Shown one piece after another: positions 21,994 through 32,500 of a stretch of 64,000 bases of DNA. The position numbers and the translations under genes were made by a program. The first letter of the stretch is position 1, and every line of letters begins with the position of its first letter. The notes under the pieces are model-generated. The model searched no databases. It was not told where the DNA came from and saw only the letters and a program-made list of their open reading frames with translations. This DNA comes from Pseudomonas sp. SORT22. GTDB taxonomy: Bacteria; Pseudomonadota; Gammaproteobacteria; Pseudomonadales; Pseudomonadaceae. The stretch lies in assembly GCF_018417635.1 (NCBI RefSeq), contig NZ_CP071007.1, positions 1,178,501-1,242,500 on the forward strand, given 5' to 3'.

Positions 21994-22494
21994 ATGCGTG
22001 CTTTTCTATTGCTGTTTCTGATTTTTCCGGTGCTGGAGCTGTATGTGTTTTTCAAGGTCAGCACCGCGATCGGCTTCTTTCCCGCGCTGCTGCTGATCAT
22101 CGCCGGCTCCGCCCTGGGCGTGCTGGTGGTGCGGGTGGCGGGCCTGGCCACCGCCCTGCGTGCCCGCGAGAGCCTGCAGCGCGGCGAGCTGCCGGCCGAG
22201 GACATGTTCCACGGCCTGATGCTGGCGCTCGGTGGCGGCCTGCTGCTGTTGCCCGGCTTCATCAGTGACGTGATCGGCCTGGTCTGCCTGCTGCCGTTCA
22301 CCCGTCGCCTGCTCGGGCGCAAGATGCGCGAGCGCGCCGAGGCCCAGGCCATGCGCCAGCGCGCCTTTGGCGATGATCCGTTCATGGCGCGGCCGGGCCA
22401 GCCCGGTGGCCACCAGCCAACGGTGATCGAAGGTGAAGTGGTCGGTCGTGAAGATCCTGCTCAGCCTAACCTGCGCAATCCACGGGACTTGTAA
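21994..22494 (+). CDS. fxsA: FxsA family membrane protein
   Basis: A 166-residue inner membrane protein with hydrophobic segments at about 1-20, 27-50 and 70-95, and a charged cytoplasmic tail. The start MRAFLLLFLIFPVLELYVF and the GGGLLLLPGFISDVIGL segment are typical of FxsA, known in E. coli as a suppressor of F exclusion of phage T7. AGAGGA lies 8 nt before the ATG; a TTG one codon upstream is possible. It sits just before groES, as in many gammaproteobacteria. Confidence 0.88.
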   Translation: MRAFLLLFLIFPVLELYVFFKVSTAIGFFPALLLIIAGSALGVLVVRVAGLATALRARESLQRGELPAEDMFHGLMLALGGGLLLLPGFISDVIGLVCLLPFTRRLLGRKMRERAEAQAMRQRAFGDDPFMARPGQPGGHQPTVIEGEVVGREDPAQPNLRNPRDL

Positions 22495-22513
22495 AGGTTA
22501 CCTGTGCTTTGCC

Positions 22514-22537
22514 AACGGCCCCTATCGGGGCCGTTTT
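22514..22537 (+). terminator. Terminator after fxsA
   Basis: AACGGCCCC-TAT-GGGGCCGTT-like stem followed by TTGCTTT on the + strand, 19 nt after the fxsA stop. It isolates fxsA from groES. Confidence 0.8.
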
Positions 22538-22579
22538 GCTTTGTGCAGCGCCGATCGCTAAAAATTTTCACAGCCAAGC

Positions 22580-22608
22580 CTTGTAATTGCTCTTGGCGAC
22601 CTCATGTA
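22580..22608 (+). promoter_or_regulatory. Heat-shock (sigma-32) promoter of groESL
   Basis: CTTGTAA, 13 nt, then CCTCATGTA closely matches the sigma-32 consensus CTTGAAA-N13-CCCCATnTA (6 of 7 in the -35, correct spacing). It lies about 145 nt upstream of groES. No CIRCE repeat was seen, in line with sigma-32 control in gammaproteobacteria. Confidence 0.75.
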
Positions 22609-22751
22609 TGGGTCACCGCAAGGTTTCTGGTGATTTGCACCAGACATTACATGTGTGGTCCGCCCCGCGGGCTACGAGCGGCTACGCCGCAAGCATCAAC
22701 CCGCCGGTGTCGATACCGGCCGATGAAAACCACAATTAGGAGAGATCGACA

Positions 22752-23045
22752 ATGAAGCTTCGTCCTCTGCATGACCGCGTCGTTATCCGTCGCAGCGAAG
22801 AAGAATCGAAAACCGCTGGCGGTATCGTTCTGCCAGGTTCGGCCGCTGAAAAACCTAACCGTGGCGAAGTCGTCGCTGTAGGTACCGGTCGCATCCTGGA
22901 CAACGGTGAAGTGCGTGCGCTGGCCGTGAAAGTGGGTGACAAGGTGGTTTTCGGCCCTTACTCGGGCAGCAACACTGTGAAAGTTGACGGCGAAGACCTG
23001 CTGGTGATGGCTGAGAACGAAATTCTCGCTGTCATCGAAGGCTGA
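22752..23045 (+). CDS. groES: Co-chaperonin GroES
   Basis: The 97-residue lid of the GroEL folding chamber. It has [14 protein letters not shown], the mobile loop [20 protein letters not shown] and the C-terminal [17 protein letters not shown], all standard. A TAGGAGA ribosome site precedes the ATG. It is followed 47 nt later by groEL in one heat-shock operon. Confidence 0.98.
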   Translation: MKLRPLHDRVVIRRSEEESKTAGGIVLPGSAAEKPNRGEVVAVGTGRILDNGEVRALAVKVGDKVVFGPYSGSNTVKVDGEDLLVMAENEILAVIEG

Positions 23046-23086
23046 TTCCGCTGGTTTCCCGTTACTCCAAAGTATTCAAGGATTAA

Positions 23087-24745
<1,659 letters not shown>

Positions 24746-24768
24746 GCCAGCCTTACCCGCTCGATAAA

Positions 24769-24796
24769 AAGCCCCGCCTTGTGCGGGGCTTTTTTA
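24769..24796 (+). terminator. groESL terminator
   Basis: AAGCCCCGC-CTTGT-GCGGGGCTT with a following run of T residues on the + strand, 24 nt after groEL. On the minus strand the A-run before the stem also becomes a T-tract, so it may serve the convergent PAP2 gene as well. Confidence 0.92.
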
Positions 24797-24807
24797 TGCC
24801 TGCGTTT

Positions 24808-25536
24808 TTACTTTGCAGGCACCAGCGCGTCCTGCTTGACCTCAACCGGCCGGCGGTACAGCACCCAGTAGTAACAGCCAAGGCTGATCAGCCAGCAAAA
24901 CACCGCCGTCCATACGTTGTGCGAAAAGAAGTGCGCGCCCTGCAGCATGCGCCCCACCGAAAACAGCGTACCCAGGCCAAAGGCGAATACCAGCGCGGCC
25001 CTGGCCAGGCGCGGGCGCCGATCACGCAAAACAAAAAACAGTGCAAACAGGGTAAAACCGGTTGCCGCATGGCCGCCTGGCCAGCAGCGTCCGGGCTTGT
25101 CGGTAGCCGGGCGCGGGCTGAGCAGCTCGCTGTAGGTTTCCTTGCCACCAAACTCGCTCAGGCTCCACGGGCACTGCACCGCAGTTACTGCCTTGACCGG
25201 GGTGACAAAGCTGGTCGACAAACCCATGGCCAGCACCAGGCAACCCAGTTCCCGCCGCCAGCTGAACAGCCGCGACCAGAAGAAACTCACGGCGAAGGCG
25301 ACAATCGCCAGCAAACCGAGGGCGATTACCGCCTGTTTGGCCCGGTCGTGCAGGATATCTTCGAGAAAATAGCTGTGCCGGCCGATGAACTGCCCGGCTA
25401 CCGGATCGAACGCCAGCTTGGCCAGGTCCATGTCCAGCGAGGTCAGTTCCAGCAGGATCAATATGATTGCGGTAATGGCGGGAATGCCCAGGGCGATCCA
25501 GAAATTCAGCGGACGGGAGTAGGCGGGTAGTGACAT
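24808..25536 (-). CDS. PAP2-family lipid phosphatase
   Basis: A membrane phosphatase of the PAP2 superfamily; relatives act on undecaprenyl pyrophosphate or lipid A phosphates. About six membrane helices are visible. The motifs read KPGRCWPGGHAATG (motif 1 and the catalytic His of motif 2) and VGRMLQGAHFFSHNVW (motif 3). The start at 25536 (MSLPAYSRPLNF, 242 aa) fits the membrane topology; one at 25596 would add 20 residues and has an AGG close upstream. A ColR-box-like site precedes it, so it is probably part of the ColRS envelope-stress regulon. Confidence 0.85.
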   Translation of the reverse strand: MSLPAYSRPLNFWIALGIPAITAIILILLELTSLDMDLAKLAFDPVAGQFIGRHSYFLEDILHDRAKQAVIALGLLAIVAFAVSFFWSRLFSWRRELGCLVLAMGLSTSFVTPVKAVTAVQCPWSLSEFGGKETYSELLSPRPATDKPGRCWPGGHAATGFTLFALFFVLRDRRPRLARAALVFAFGLGTLFSVGRMLQGAHFFSHNVWTAVFCWLISLGCYYWVLYRRPVEVKQDALVPAK

Positions 25537-25613
25537 GGCAAGTCCAGGCAGGTCAAAGGGGAGTCCGACCGGCAATTCTCGGGCAGCCGCCATCACCTGT
25601 CCGTGAAGGCTCG

Positions 25614-25629
25614 GTGAAAAAAACGTTAA
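25614..25629 (-). promoter_or_regulatory. Candidate ColR-binding site upstream of the PAP2 gene
   Basis: On the minus strand the site reads TTAACGTTTTTTTCAC. It matches every position of the ColR consensus as I recall it for P. putida: (T/C)(T/C)NA(C/G)NN(T/C)TTTTT(C/G)AC. It lies 78 nt upstream of the PAP2 start at 25536 and in the divergent colR promoter region, so it could also affect colRS. Confidence 0.65.
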
Positions 25630-25724
25630 CCTGCAATAAAGTCGCGCCGACCTAGCCTGGCGGCGCTGATGGCCTTAAGCTGCGCCTGCCAAGCAGGCAA
25701 AAGCGTCGGACCGGAGACACCCCA

Positions 25725-26408
25725 ATGCGAATTCTACTGGTTGAAGACAACCGCGATATCCTGGCCAACCTGGCCGACTACCTGGGCCTGAAGGGCTACA
25801 CGGTGGATTGTGCCCAGGATGGCCTGTCCGGCCTGCACCTGGCCGCTACCGAGCACTACGACCTGATCGTGCTCGACATCATGCTGCCCGGCATCGACGG
25901 CTACACCCTGTGCAAGCGTCTGCGCGAAGATGCCCGGCGTGATACCCCGGTGATCATGCTCACCGCCCGAGACCAGCTCGATGACCGCTTGCAGGGTTTT
26001 CGTTCTGGCGCTGACGATTACCTGCTCAAGCCGTTCGCGCTGTCGGAGCTGGCCGCGCGCATCGAGGCAGTACTGCGCCGGGCCCAGGGCGGCGGTCGCC
26101 GGACCTTGCAGATCAGCGACCTGATCTACGACCTGGACACCCTGGAAGTGACCCGCGAAGGCAAGCTGCTCAAACTCAACCCGGTGGGCCTCAAGCTGCT
26201 GGCTGTGCTGATGCAGAAGAGCCCGCACGTACTGCGCCGCGAAGTGCTCGAAGAGGCGCTGTGGGGCGATGACTGCCCGGACAGCGACAGCCTGCGCAGC
26301 CATGTTCACCAGTTGCGCCAGGTGATCGACAAACCCTTCGAAAAACCCCTGCTGCATACCGTCCACGGCGTCGGCTATCGTCTGGCCGAGGGCCGTGATG
26401 GAGTTTAG
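25725..26408 (+). CDS. colR: Response regulator ColR
   Basis: An OmpR/PhoB-type regulator of 227 residues: receiver domain (acidic pair ED at 7-8, phosphoacceptor Asp51 in VLDIMLPG, Thr in MLTARD, Lys in LLKPF) and a C-terminal winged helix (EVTREGKLLKLNPVGLKLL, SDSLRSHVHQLRQVIDKPF, TVHGVGYRLA). ColR controls envelope-maintenance genes in Pseudomonas. A CCGGAGA site precedes the ATG. It overlaps colS by 11 nt, so the pair is translationally coupled. Confidence 0.95.
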   Translation: MRILLVEDNRDILANLADYLGLKGYTVDCAQDGLSGLHLAATEHYDLIVLDIMLPGIDGYTLCKRLREDARRDTPVIMLTARDQLDDRLQGFRSGADDYLLKPFALSELAARIEAVLRRAQGGGRRTLQISDLIYDLDTLEVTREGKLLKLNPVGLKLLAVLMQKSPHVLRREVLEEALWGDDCPDSDSLRSHVHQLRQVIDKPFEKPLLHTVHGVGYRLAEGRDGV

Positions 26409-27693
26409 ACAGAGCCTTGCCCAGCGCATCATCATTGCTTTTGCCCTGATGAGCGCACTGGTGGCCGGGGCGTTTGCCTTTGGCATTGTTGCCACCGTGC
26501 ACCTGGTCGAAGAGCGGCTGATTTCCGCGGTACTGGGCGGCGATCTGCAGCGCTTGCTGCGCATGGACAGCGTCGGCGACTGGAGCCACCGGCCACGGCC
26601 GGACCAACTGTTCTATTTCAGCGGCGGGCGCGACGAATTCGAACTGCCCAAGGATTTGCGCCATCTCGAACGAGGCTTTCACGAAGTGTTTCGCGAAGAC
26701 TTGTCCTACCACGCGATGGTCGAAATCGTTGATGGCCGGCGCTATGTCCTGCTCCAGGACCAGAGCGATTTCGAAGAACGCGAGCGGGTGCTGTTCGCCG
26801 TCGTGGTGGTCGGCTTCGTGTTGAGCCTGGCGCTGGCAGTGTTCCTCGGCTGGGTTCTGGCCCGCCGGGTTATGGCGCCGGTGATCCGCCTGGCGCGCCA
26901 GGTTCGTCACCGCGACCAGTTGCTCGGCCTGGCACCACCTTTGGCACCAGATTACGCCGCGGATGAAGTCGGCCAGCTGGCGGTGGCCTTCGACGACACC
27001 CTTGGGCGTCTGCGCGATGCTCTGACCCGTGAACGCCTGTTTACCAGCGACGTCAGCCACGAGCTGCGCACGCCGCTGATGGTGCTGGCCAGCTCCTGCG
27101 AGCTGTTGCTGGTCAACCCCAACATGGAGCCCCGGGCGCGCTCCCAGGTCGAACGTATCGCCCGCGCCACTGAAGAGATGCAGGAACTGGTGAAAACCTT
27201 CCTGATGCTTGCCCGTGCCCAGCGCGACGAAGGCGCAGTGGCCTCGCAGGCAACCATGAAGGAAGTCGCCGATGACCTGATTGGCGTCTGGCGCGACACC
27301 ATCGAGCAGAAAGGCCTGACCTTGCTGTACGACCCCAAGGCCGCAACCTCGACCTTGTACAACGCCACCTTTCTGCAGGCGGTGATGGGCAACCTGCTGC
27401 GCAACGCCGCGCACTACACCGACCAAGGCTTTATCCGCCTGACCCTGGAGCCTGCCGGGTTTCTGGTCGAGGACAGTGGCGTGGGGATTCCCGAAGAGCA
27501 GCGCGAAGCCATGTTCCGGCCGTTCGTGCGCGGCGACGAACGGCGTGGCGAAGGCCTGGGCCTGGGTTTGTCGCTGGTGCAGCGGATCTGTGACGATCAG
27601 GGCTGGTCGGTCAGCCTTAGCGCTATGGTGCCCCATGGCTGCCGCTTCCATGTCGACCTGAGCCTGGCACCCGAGCGGCCGCTCGAGGGGTAA
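26398..27693 (+). CDS. colS: Sensor histidine kinase ColS (metal-sensing)
   Basis: The 431-residue kinase has helices at about 11-33 and 132-154 flanking a short periplasmic domain, then HAMP, HisKA with His221 (DVSHELRTPL) and an ATPase domain (NLLRNAAHYT, EDSGVGIPEEQ, GEGLGLGLSLV). Numbered from the ATG at 26398, the protein has His35, Glu38, His95, Glu96, Glu126 and Glu129. These are the residues reported as needed for Zn/Fe sensing by P. putida ColS, including the ExxE motif. A GTG one codon earlier is the alternative start. Confidence 0.95.
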   Translation: MEFRQSLAQRIIIAFALMSALVAGAFAFGIVATVHLVEERLISAVLGGDLQRLLRMDSVGDWSHRPRPDQLFYFSGGRDEFELPKDLRHLERGFHEVFREDLSYHAMVEIVDGRRYVLLQDQSDFEERERVLFAVVVVGFVLSLALAVFLGWVLARRVMAPVIRLARQVRHRDQLLGLAPPLAPDYAADEVGQLAVAFDDTLGRLRDALTRERLFTSDVSHELRTPLMVLASSCELLLVNPNMEPRARSQVERIARATEEMQELVKTFLMLARAQRDEGAVASQATMKEVADDLIGVWRDTIEQKGLTLLYDPKAATSTLYNATFLQAVMGNLLRNAAHYTDQGFIRLTLEPAGFLVEDSGVGIPEEQREAMFRPFVRGDERRGEGLGLGLSLVQRICDDQGWSVSLSAMVPHGCRFHVDLSLAPERPLEG

Positions 27694-27748
27694 CAGGGCA
27701 TTGGCCGGTGTGAAAGTTTGTAATTTGTTGAAACCTTTACCGTGAAAA

Positions 27749-27764
27749 CTAACAAATTTTTCAC
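27749..27764 (+). promoter_or_regulatory. Candidate ColR-binding site upstream of the methyltransferase operon
   Basis: CTAACAAATTTTTCAC fits the ColR consensus (see the site at 25614) at all but one position. Together with GTGAAAA at 27742-27748 it makes an inverted GTGAAAA...TTTTTCAC arrangement. It lies 67-82 nt before the methyltransferase ATG. Confidence 0.6.
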
Positions 27765-27830
27765 ACCAGCATGACCTGACGCCAACGCTTGCCTGCCTAA
27801 GGTGAGTGCATTGGAGTCAGGAGATGCACA

Positions 27831-28511
27831 ATGCGTAGCCCTATCAAACTCGAGTTTTCGGAAAAGTACGACCAGCAGCACGCCCAGGAATACTTCCTCA
27901 AGCACCAGGATGGCCTGGCGCGGCGGATGTCCCACCAGCGTGACGAGCAACTGGCCCGTCGCGCCCTGGCGCTGGCTGGCGAGCCCGGGCTGGTCCTCGA
28001 CCTGCCGTGCGGCGCCGGGCGTTTCTGGCCGTTGCTGGCAGAAAAACCCAACCGGGTGATCATCGGCGCCGACAACTCCGAAGCCATGCTCGAAACTGCA
28101 CGCGCCTCGCAGCCGGCCCATGTGGTGGAACGGGTACGTACCTTGCAGACATCTGCCTTCGCCATCGATTTACCGGATAACTCGGTCGACAGTATTTTTT
28201 GCATGCGGCTGATGCATCACATCGGTGAAGCCGCCCATCGCAAGACATTACTCTCGGAATTTCAACGAGTTACCCGCGACAGCGTGATCGTTTCGCTGTG
28301 GGTGGATGGCAACTTCAAAGCCTGGCGGCGCAAAAAGCTCGAGCAACGGCGTTACGCCGAAAGCGGGCAGGGCAGTTACCAGAATCGTTTTGTGTTACCA
28401 GCTGCTACGGTTGAAGAAGAATTCGAAGCCGCAGGGTTCCGCATTCAGGAACGATTGGACTTCTTGCCGTTCTATGCCATGTGGCGAGTCTATCTATTGC
28501 GTAAGGGGTGA
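27831..28511 (+). CDS. warB: Class I SAM-dependent methyltransferase (WarB-like)
   Basis: The 226-residue protein has SAM motif I (LVLDLPCGAGRFWPLL), the acidic residue of motif II (IIGADNSEAML) and the post-I segment DNSVDSIFCMRLMHHIGE. In pseudomonads this gene lies between colRS and the InaA-type kinase, is called warB and belongs to the ColR regulon. The substrate, likely a lipopolysaccharide or quinone-type molecule, is not evident. It has a 7-nt gap to the next gene. Confidence 0.85.
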   Translation: MRSPIKLEFSEKYDQQHAQEYFLKHQDGLARRMSHQRDEQLARRALALAGEPGLVLDLPCGAGRFWPLLAEKPNRVIIGADNSEAMLETARASQPAHVVERVRTLQTSAFAIDLPDNSVDSIFCMRLMHHIGEAAHRKTLLSEFQRVTRDSVIVSLWVDGNFKAWRRKKLEQRRYAESGQGSYQNRFVLPAATVEEEFEAAGFRIQERLDFLPFYAMWRVYLLRKG

Positions 28512-28518
28512 GCGGGGC

Positions 28519-29232
28519 ATGGGGTTTGAGCGCACAGCAGCAGCAACGACGAACAAGGATCAGTTCGATCATTTCTGGCAGCAGCAGGGTGAATGGGTCG
28601 AGGAGCCCAATCAGCGTCGCGGCGGCGAGAGTGGTGTACAACGCCTGAGCGACGACACGGGCCATACGTTCTATGCCAAGCGTCAGATCGGCCATATCTA
28701 CCGCAGCCTTTTGCACCCCTTCGGCCGGCCCACCGTGCTCCGTGAGTACGAGGCCCTGAACAGTTTCGAGCAGCTTGGCGTGCGGGTGCCGCATATCGTC
28801 TATTGCGGCGTCGAGCGCGATGCCGAGCACCAGTGGCGCGCGTTGCTGGTCAGCGAGGCGCTGGAAGGTTTCGAGGACATCGACAGCTGGTTCGCTGCCG
28901 GCGCCCGTGAGCGCTATCACCCGGCATTGCACGAGCGGGTCCTGCTGGACCTGGCGCAGAACCTGGTGCGTATGCACCGTGGTCACTGGCAGCATGGTTG
29001 CCTGTATGGCAAGCACGTGTTCGTCAAGGTCGTCGGCGAGGGCGCCGAAGCCAGGGCCGAGGTGGCATTGCTGGACCTGGAAAAATGCCGCCGGCGCATC
29101 AGTTGCCAGCGCGCTGCCGCCAATGACCTTAAACAATTGCGCCGCCATTCGTCTTTCACTGACGCAGAGTGGCAAAAACTGCTCTATTTTTACCAGATGG
29201 CGTTTGGCAGCGCTGTCAAAGGTTTAGAGTAA
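28519..29232 (+). CDS. inaA: InaA/WaaP-like lipopolysaccharide kinase family protein (WarA-like)
   Basis: A 237-residue protein of the Kdo/WaaP-like kinase fold, expected to phosphorylate lipopolysaccharide sugars at the inner membrane. The N-lobe has FYAKRQIG with a candidate ATP-lysine, ALLVSEALEGFEDIDSW forms the hinge, and ALLDLEKCR stands for the DFG motif. The catalytic loop reads HGCLYGKHVFVK; the usual aspartate before it is not obvious, so activity needs proof. The ATG at 28519 is chosen since the longer frame overlaps the methyltransferase gene. It shares one base with the next gene (TAATG). Confidence 0.82.
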   Translation: MGFERTAAATTNKDQFDHFWQQQGEWVEEPNQRRGGESGVQRLSDDTGHTFYAKRQIGHIYRSLLHPFGRPTVLREYEALNSFEQLGVRVPHIVYCGVERDAEHQWRALLVSEALEGFEDIDSWFAAGARERYHPALHERVLLDLAQNLVRMHRGHWQHGCLYGKHVFVKVVGEGAEARAEVALLDLEKCRRRISCQRAAANDLKQLRRHSSFTDAEWQKLLYFYQMAFGSAVKGLE

Positions 29233-29459
29233 TGAAACTAGAAATAGCTCGAGGTGTGTTCCTGCTGATGGCGCTGGGCGTGGCAACTGTCGCCGTGGCC
29301 GCGTGGGAAGAGCCACGCCCGCAAATAGTCAGCAAGGTCGACGCCGGTGCGCAATGTCCGTTGCCCCGGGTGGTCAAGCCCCAGGTCGATGCCAAACCCG
29401 ATCACGATCTGCTGTTGTTGCTGTTCGGGTTGAGCCAGGGCGTACGCGCCAGCGGCTGA
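29232..29459 (+). CDS. Small secreted or membrane-anchored protein of the ColR-linked operon
   Basis: The 75-residue product has an N-terminal hydrophobic segment (FLLMALGVATVAVAA, about 9-24) that could be a signal peptide or anchor, then a proline/charged stretch with one cysteine (AQCPLPR) and a leucine-rich tail. I do not recognise a domain. Its start overlaps the InaA stop in TAATG, which strongly indicates a real, co-translated gene. A third small gene in this position is, as I recall, also part of the P. putida ColR-controlled unit. Confidence 0.7.
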   Translation: MKLEIARGVFLLMALGVATVAVAAWEEPRPQIVSKVDAGAQCPLPRVVKPQVDAKPDHDLLLLLFGLSQGVRASG

Positions 29460-29478
29460 AACCTTGCAAGGCGTTCGG

Positions 29479-29509
29479 GCAAAGGCCTCGTCATCGACGA
29501 GGCCTTTGC
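29479..29509. terminator. Bidirectional hairpin between the war operon and mexW
   Basis: A perfect 13-bp stem, GCAAAGGCCTCGT / ACGAGGCCTTTGC, with a 5-nt loop lies 20 nt after the small gene and 3 nt from the mexW stop. It is the shared end of two converging transcripts. Confidence 0.8.
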
Positions 29510-29512
29510 ATT

Positions 29513-32500
29513 TCATACCGTTTGCGTGGCGGCTTGCGGCGCATCGGCCTTGGCCAGCAAGGTATAGATGCACGGCAGCACGAACAGGGTGAACAAGGTG
29601 CCCACCGACATGCCGGTGGCGATCACCGTGCCGATGTCGAAGCGGCTGACCGCGCCGGCGCCGGTGGCAAGGATCAGCGGCACCATGCCAAATACCATCG
29701 CCGCAGTGGTCATCAGCACCGGGCGCAGGCGGATGGCTGCGGCTTCTTCCACCGCTTCGCGGGCGCTCAGGCCTTTTTGCTGGCGCAACTGGTTGGCGAA
29801 CTCGACGATCAGGATGCCGTGCTTGCTGATCAGCCCGATCAGGGTCACCAGGCCCACCTGGGTATAGATGTTCATGCTCGAGATCCCCAGGAACAGGGGA
29901 ATCAACGCCCCGCAGATCGACAGCGGCACCGTCACCAGGATCACCAGCGGGTCGCGCAAGCTTTCGAATTGCGCCGCCAGTACCAGGAAGATGATCGCCA
30001 GCGCCAGGCCGAAGGTTACCCACAGGGCGCTGCCTTCCTGAACGAACTGACGCGCCGCGCCGCCATAGTCAAAGCCGTAGCCCTCCGGCGCTTCCTCACG
30101 GGCAATCGTGCGCACGGTATCCAGCGCCTCGCCCATGCTGACCATCGGGAAGCCCTGGATGATCGCCGAGTTCAGTTGCTGGAACTGGTTGAGCTGACGC
30201 GGGCGGGCGCGGTCGCTGATGCTGATCAGGGTCGACAGCGCCAGCATCTGCCCCTGCTGGTTCTTCACGTAGTAGTTGTTCAGCCAGTCGGGGTTGTCGC
30301 GGTAGGGCCGCTCGACCTGGGCAATGACCTTGTAGCTGCGCCCGTCGATAGTGAAGCGGTTGATCTCCGCCTCGCCCAGCAGGGTCGCCAGGGTGCCGCC
30401 CAGGGCGTCCATGGACACGCCCATCTGCGCCGCCTTGGCGCGGTCGATATCGACCACCACCTCGGGCTTGTCGAAGGCCAGGTCGATGTCGAGGAAGGCG
30501 AACTTGCCCGACGCCTGGGCACGCGCCTTGACCCGTTCGGCCACCTCCAGCAACGAGGCGTAGTCGTTGGCGGTGTTGATCACGAAGGCGAACGGCAAGC
30601 CTTCACCGGTGCCCGGTAGCGAGGGCAGGTTGAAGCCGAAGATCTGCAGGCCGCTGATGCCTTCGAGCTTGGCCTGTACCAATGGCAGCAGCTGCATCTG
30701 GGTGCGCTCGCGTTCGTTCCACGGCTTGAGCAAAAAGCCGCCGATGCCCGATTGCACGCCGTTGAAGCCGTTGATCTGGAACGACGAATAGTACTCGGGG
30801 AAGTCCTTGAAGATCTTGATGAACTCGTCGGTGTAGCTGTTCAGGTAATCGAGGTTGGTTGGCTGTGGGGCGGTGGCCATCATGAAGATGATGCCCTGGT
30901 CTTCATCGGGCGCCAGCTCGTTCTTGGTGAACATCAGAAACACCGGAATCAGGCACAGCACGATCAGCGCGAACACCAGCACCACCGGCCGGGTGTTGAG
31001 GGTGCCATGGAGGGTTTTCTGGTAGCGCAGTTTGAGCCGTTCGAAGAGTACATCCAGACGGTGGGCCAGGCCGCTGGGGTTCTGCTCGTGCCGCAACAGC
31101 AGGGCGCACATCATCGGTGACAGGGTCAGGGCGACGATCCCGGAAATCACCACGGCGCCGGCCAGGGTCAGGGCGAACTCCTTGAACAGCGCGCCGGTGA
31201 GCCCCTGCAGAAAGCCGATAGGGGCGTACACCGCCGCCAGGGTGATGGTCATCGACACCACCGGCATGGCAATTTCGCGAGCGCCTTCCAGGGCCGCGTC
31301 GTAGGGCGATTTACCTTCTTCGATATGACGGTGGATGTTTTCCACCACGACGATAGCGTCATCGACCACCAGGCCGATGGCCAGGACCATGGCCAACAAG
31401 GTGAGCAAGTTCAGCGAATAGCCCATCAACTGCATGAAAAACAGCACGCCGATCATCGACAGCGGGATGGTAATGACCGGGATCAGCACCGAGCGCAAGG
31501 CGCCGAGGAACAGGAAGACCACGACGATGACGATCAGCACCGCTTCGACCAGGGTCTTGACCACTTCGTCGATCGAGGCCTGGATGAACAGCGTGGCGTC
31601 GTAGGCGATCGAGGATTTCAGGTTCGGCGGTAGCTGGCTTTCAAGCTCGGGCATGAGCTTGCGCACCTCCTTGATCACTTCCAGCGGGTTGGCCCCGGGG
31701 GTGGCCTTGATGCCGATGTACACCGACGGCGTGCCGTCGAAGGAGCTCACGGTGTCGTAGTTCTCGGCGCCCATTTCAACCCGCGCCACGTCGCCGAGCA
31801 GCACCCGGCTGTCGCCACTGGTCTTGAGCGGGATATTGGCGAAGGCTTCGGCGCTCTTCAGTTCGGTGGTGGCGTTGATACTGGTGACGATGTACTCGCC
31901 CTTGAGCTCGCCGGCCGCCGAAAGGAAGTTGTAGCCGCGCACCGCCTGGGTCACGTCGTTGGCGCTCAGGCCGTAGCCGGCAAGCTTTACCGGGTCGATC
32001 CACAGGCGCATGGCGAACAGCTGGTTGCCGAGGATCTCGGCTTCGGCCATGCCCGGCAGGGTCGCAAGCTTGGGCTGGATGACCCGCGACAGGTAATCGG
32101 TGATCTGCGGGTTGCTCAACTCGCTGCTGTAGAAGCTTACGTACATCAGCGCCGAGGCGTCGGCGGCCTCCTTGCTCAGCACCGGGTCTTCGGCGTCCTG
32201 GGGCAGCTTGTTCTTGACCTCGTTGGCCTTGGCCAGCAACTCGGTGAACAGCCGGTCGCTGTCCGAGCCGATGCGCGCATAGATCGAAATCACCGAGAAG
32301 TTCTGCCGGCTCACCGAGGTCATGTAGTCGATGCCTTCGGCGCTGGCCAGGCTTTGCTGCAGCGGCTGGGTGATGTAGCCCTGGATGGTTTCGGCGTTGG
32401 CCCCGGGGTAGGCGGTGGTCACCGTGATCAGGGCGTTTTCCATTTGCGGGTATTGGCGGATCGGCAACTTGCTCCAGGCCTGGAAGCCCAGCAGCACGAT

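Noticed and set aside
22500..22751. A possible CIRCE element before groES
   Set aside because: No TTAGCACTC-N9-GAGTGCTAA-like repeat is there; a sigma-32-type promoter explains the site.
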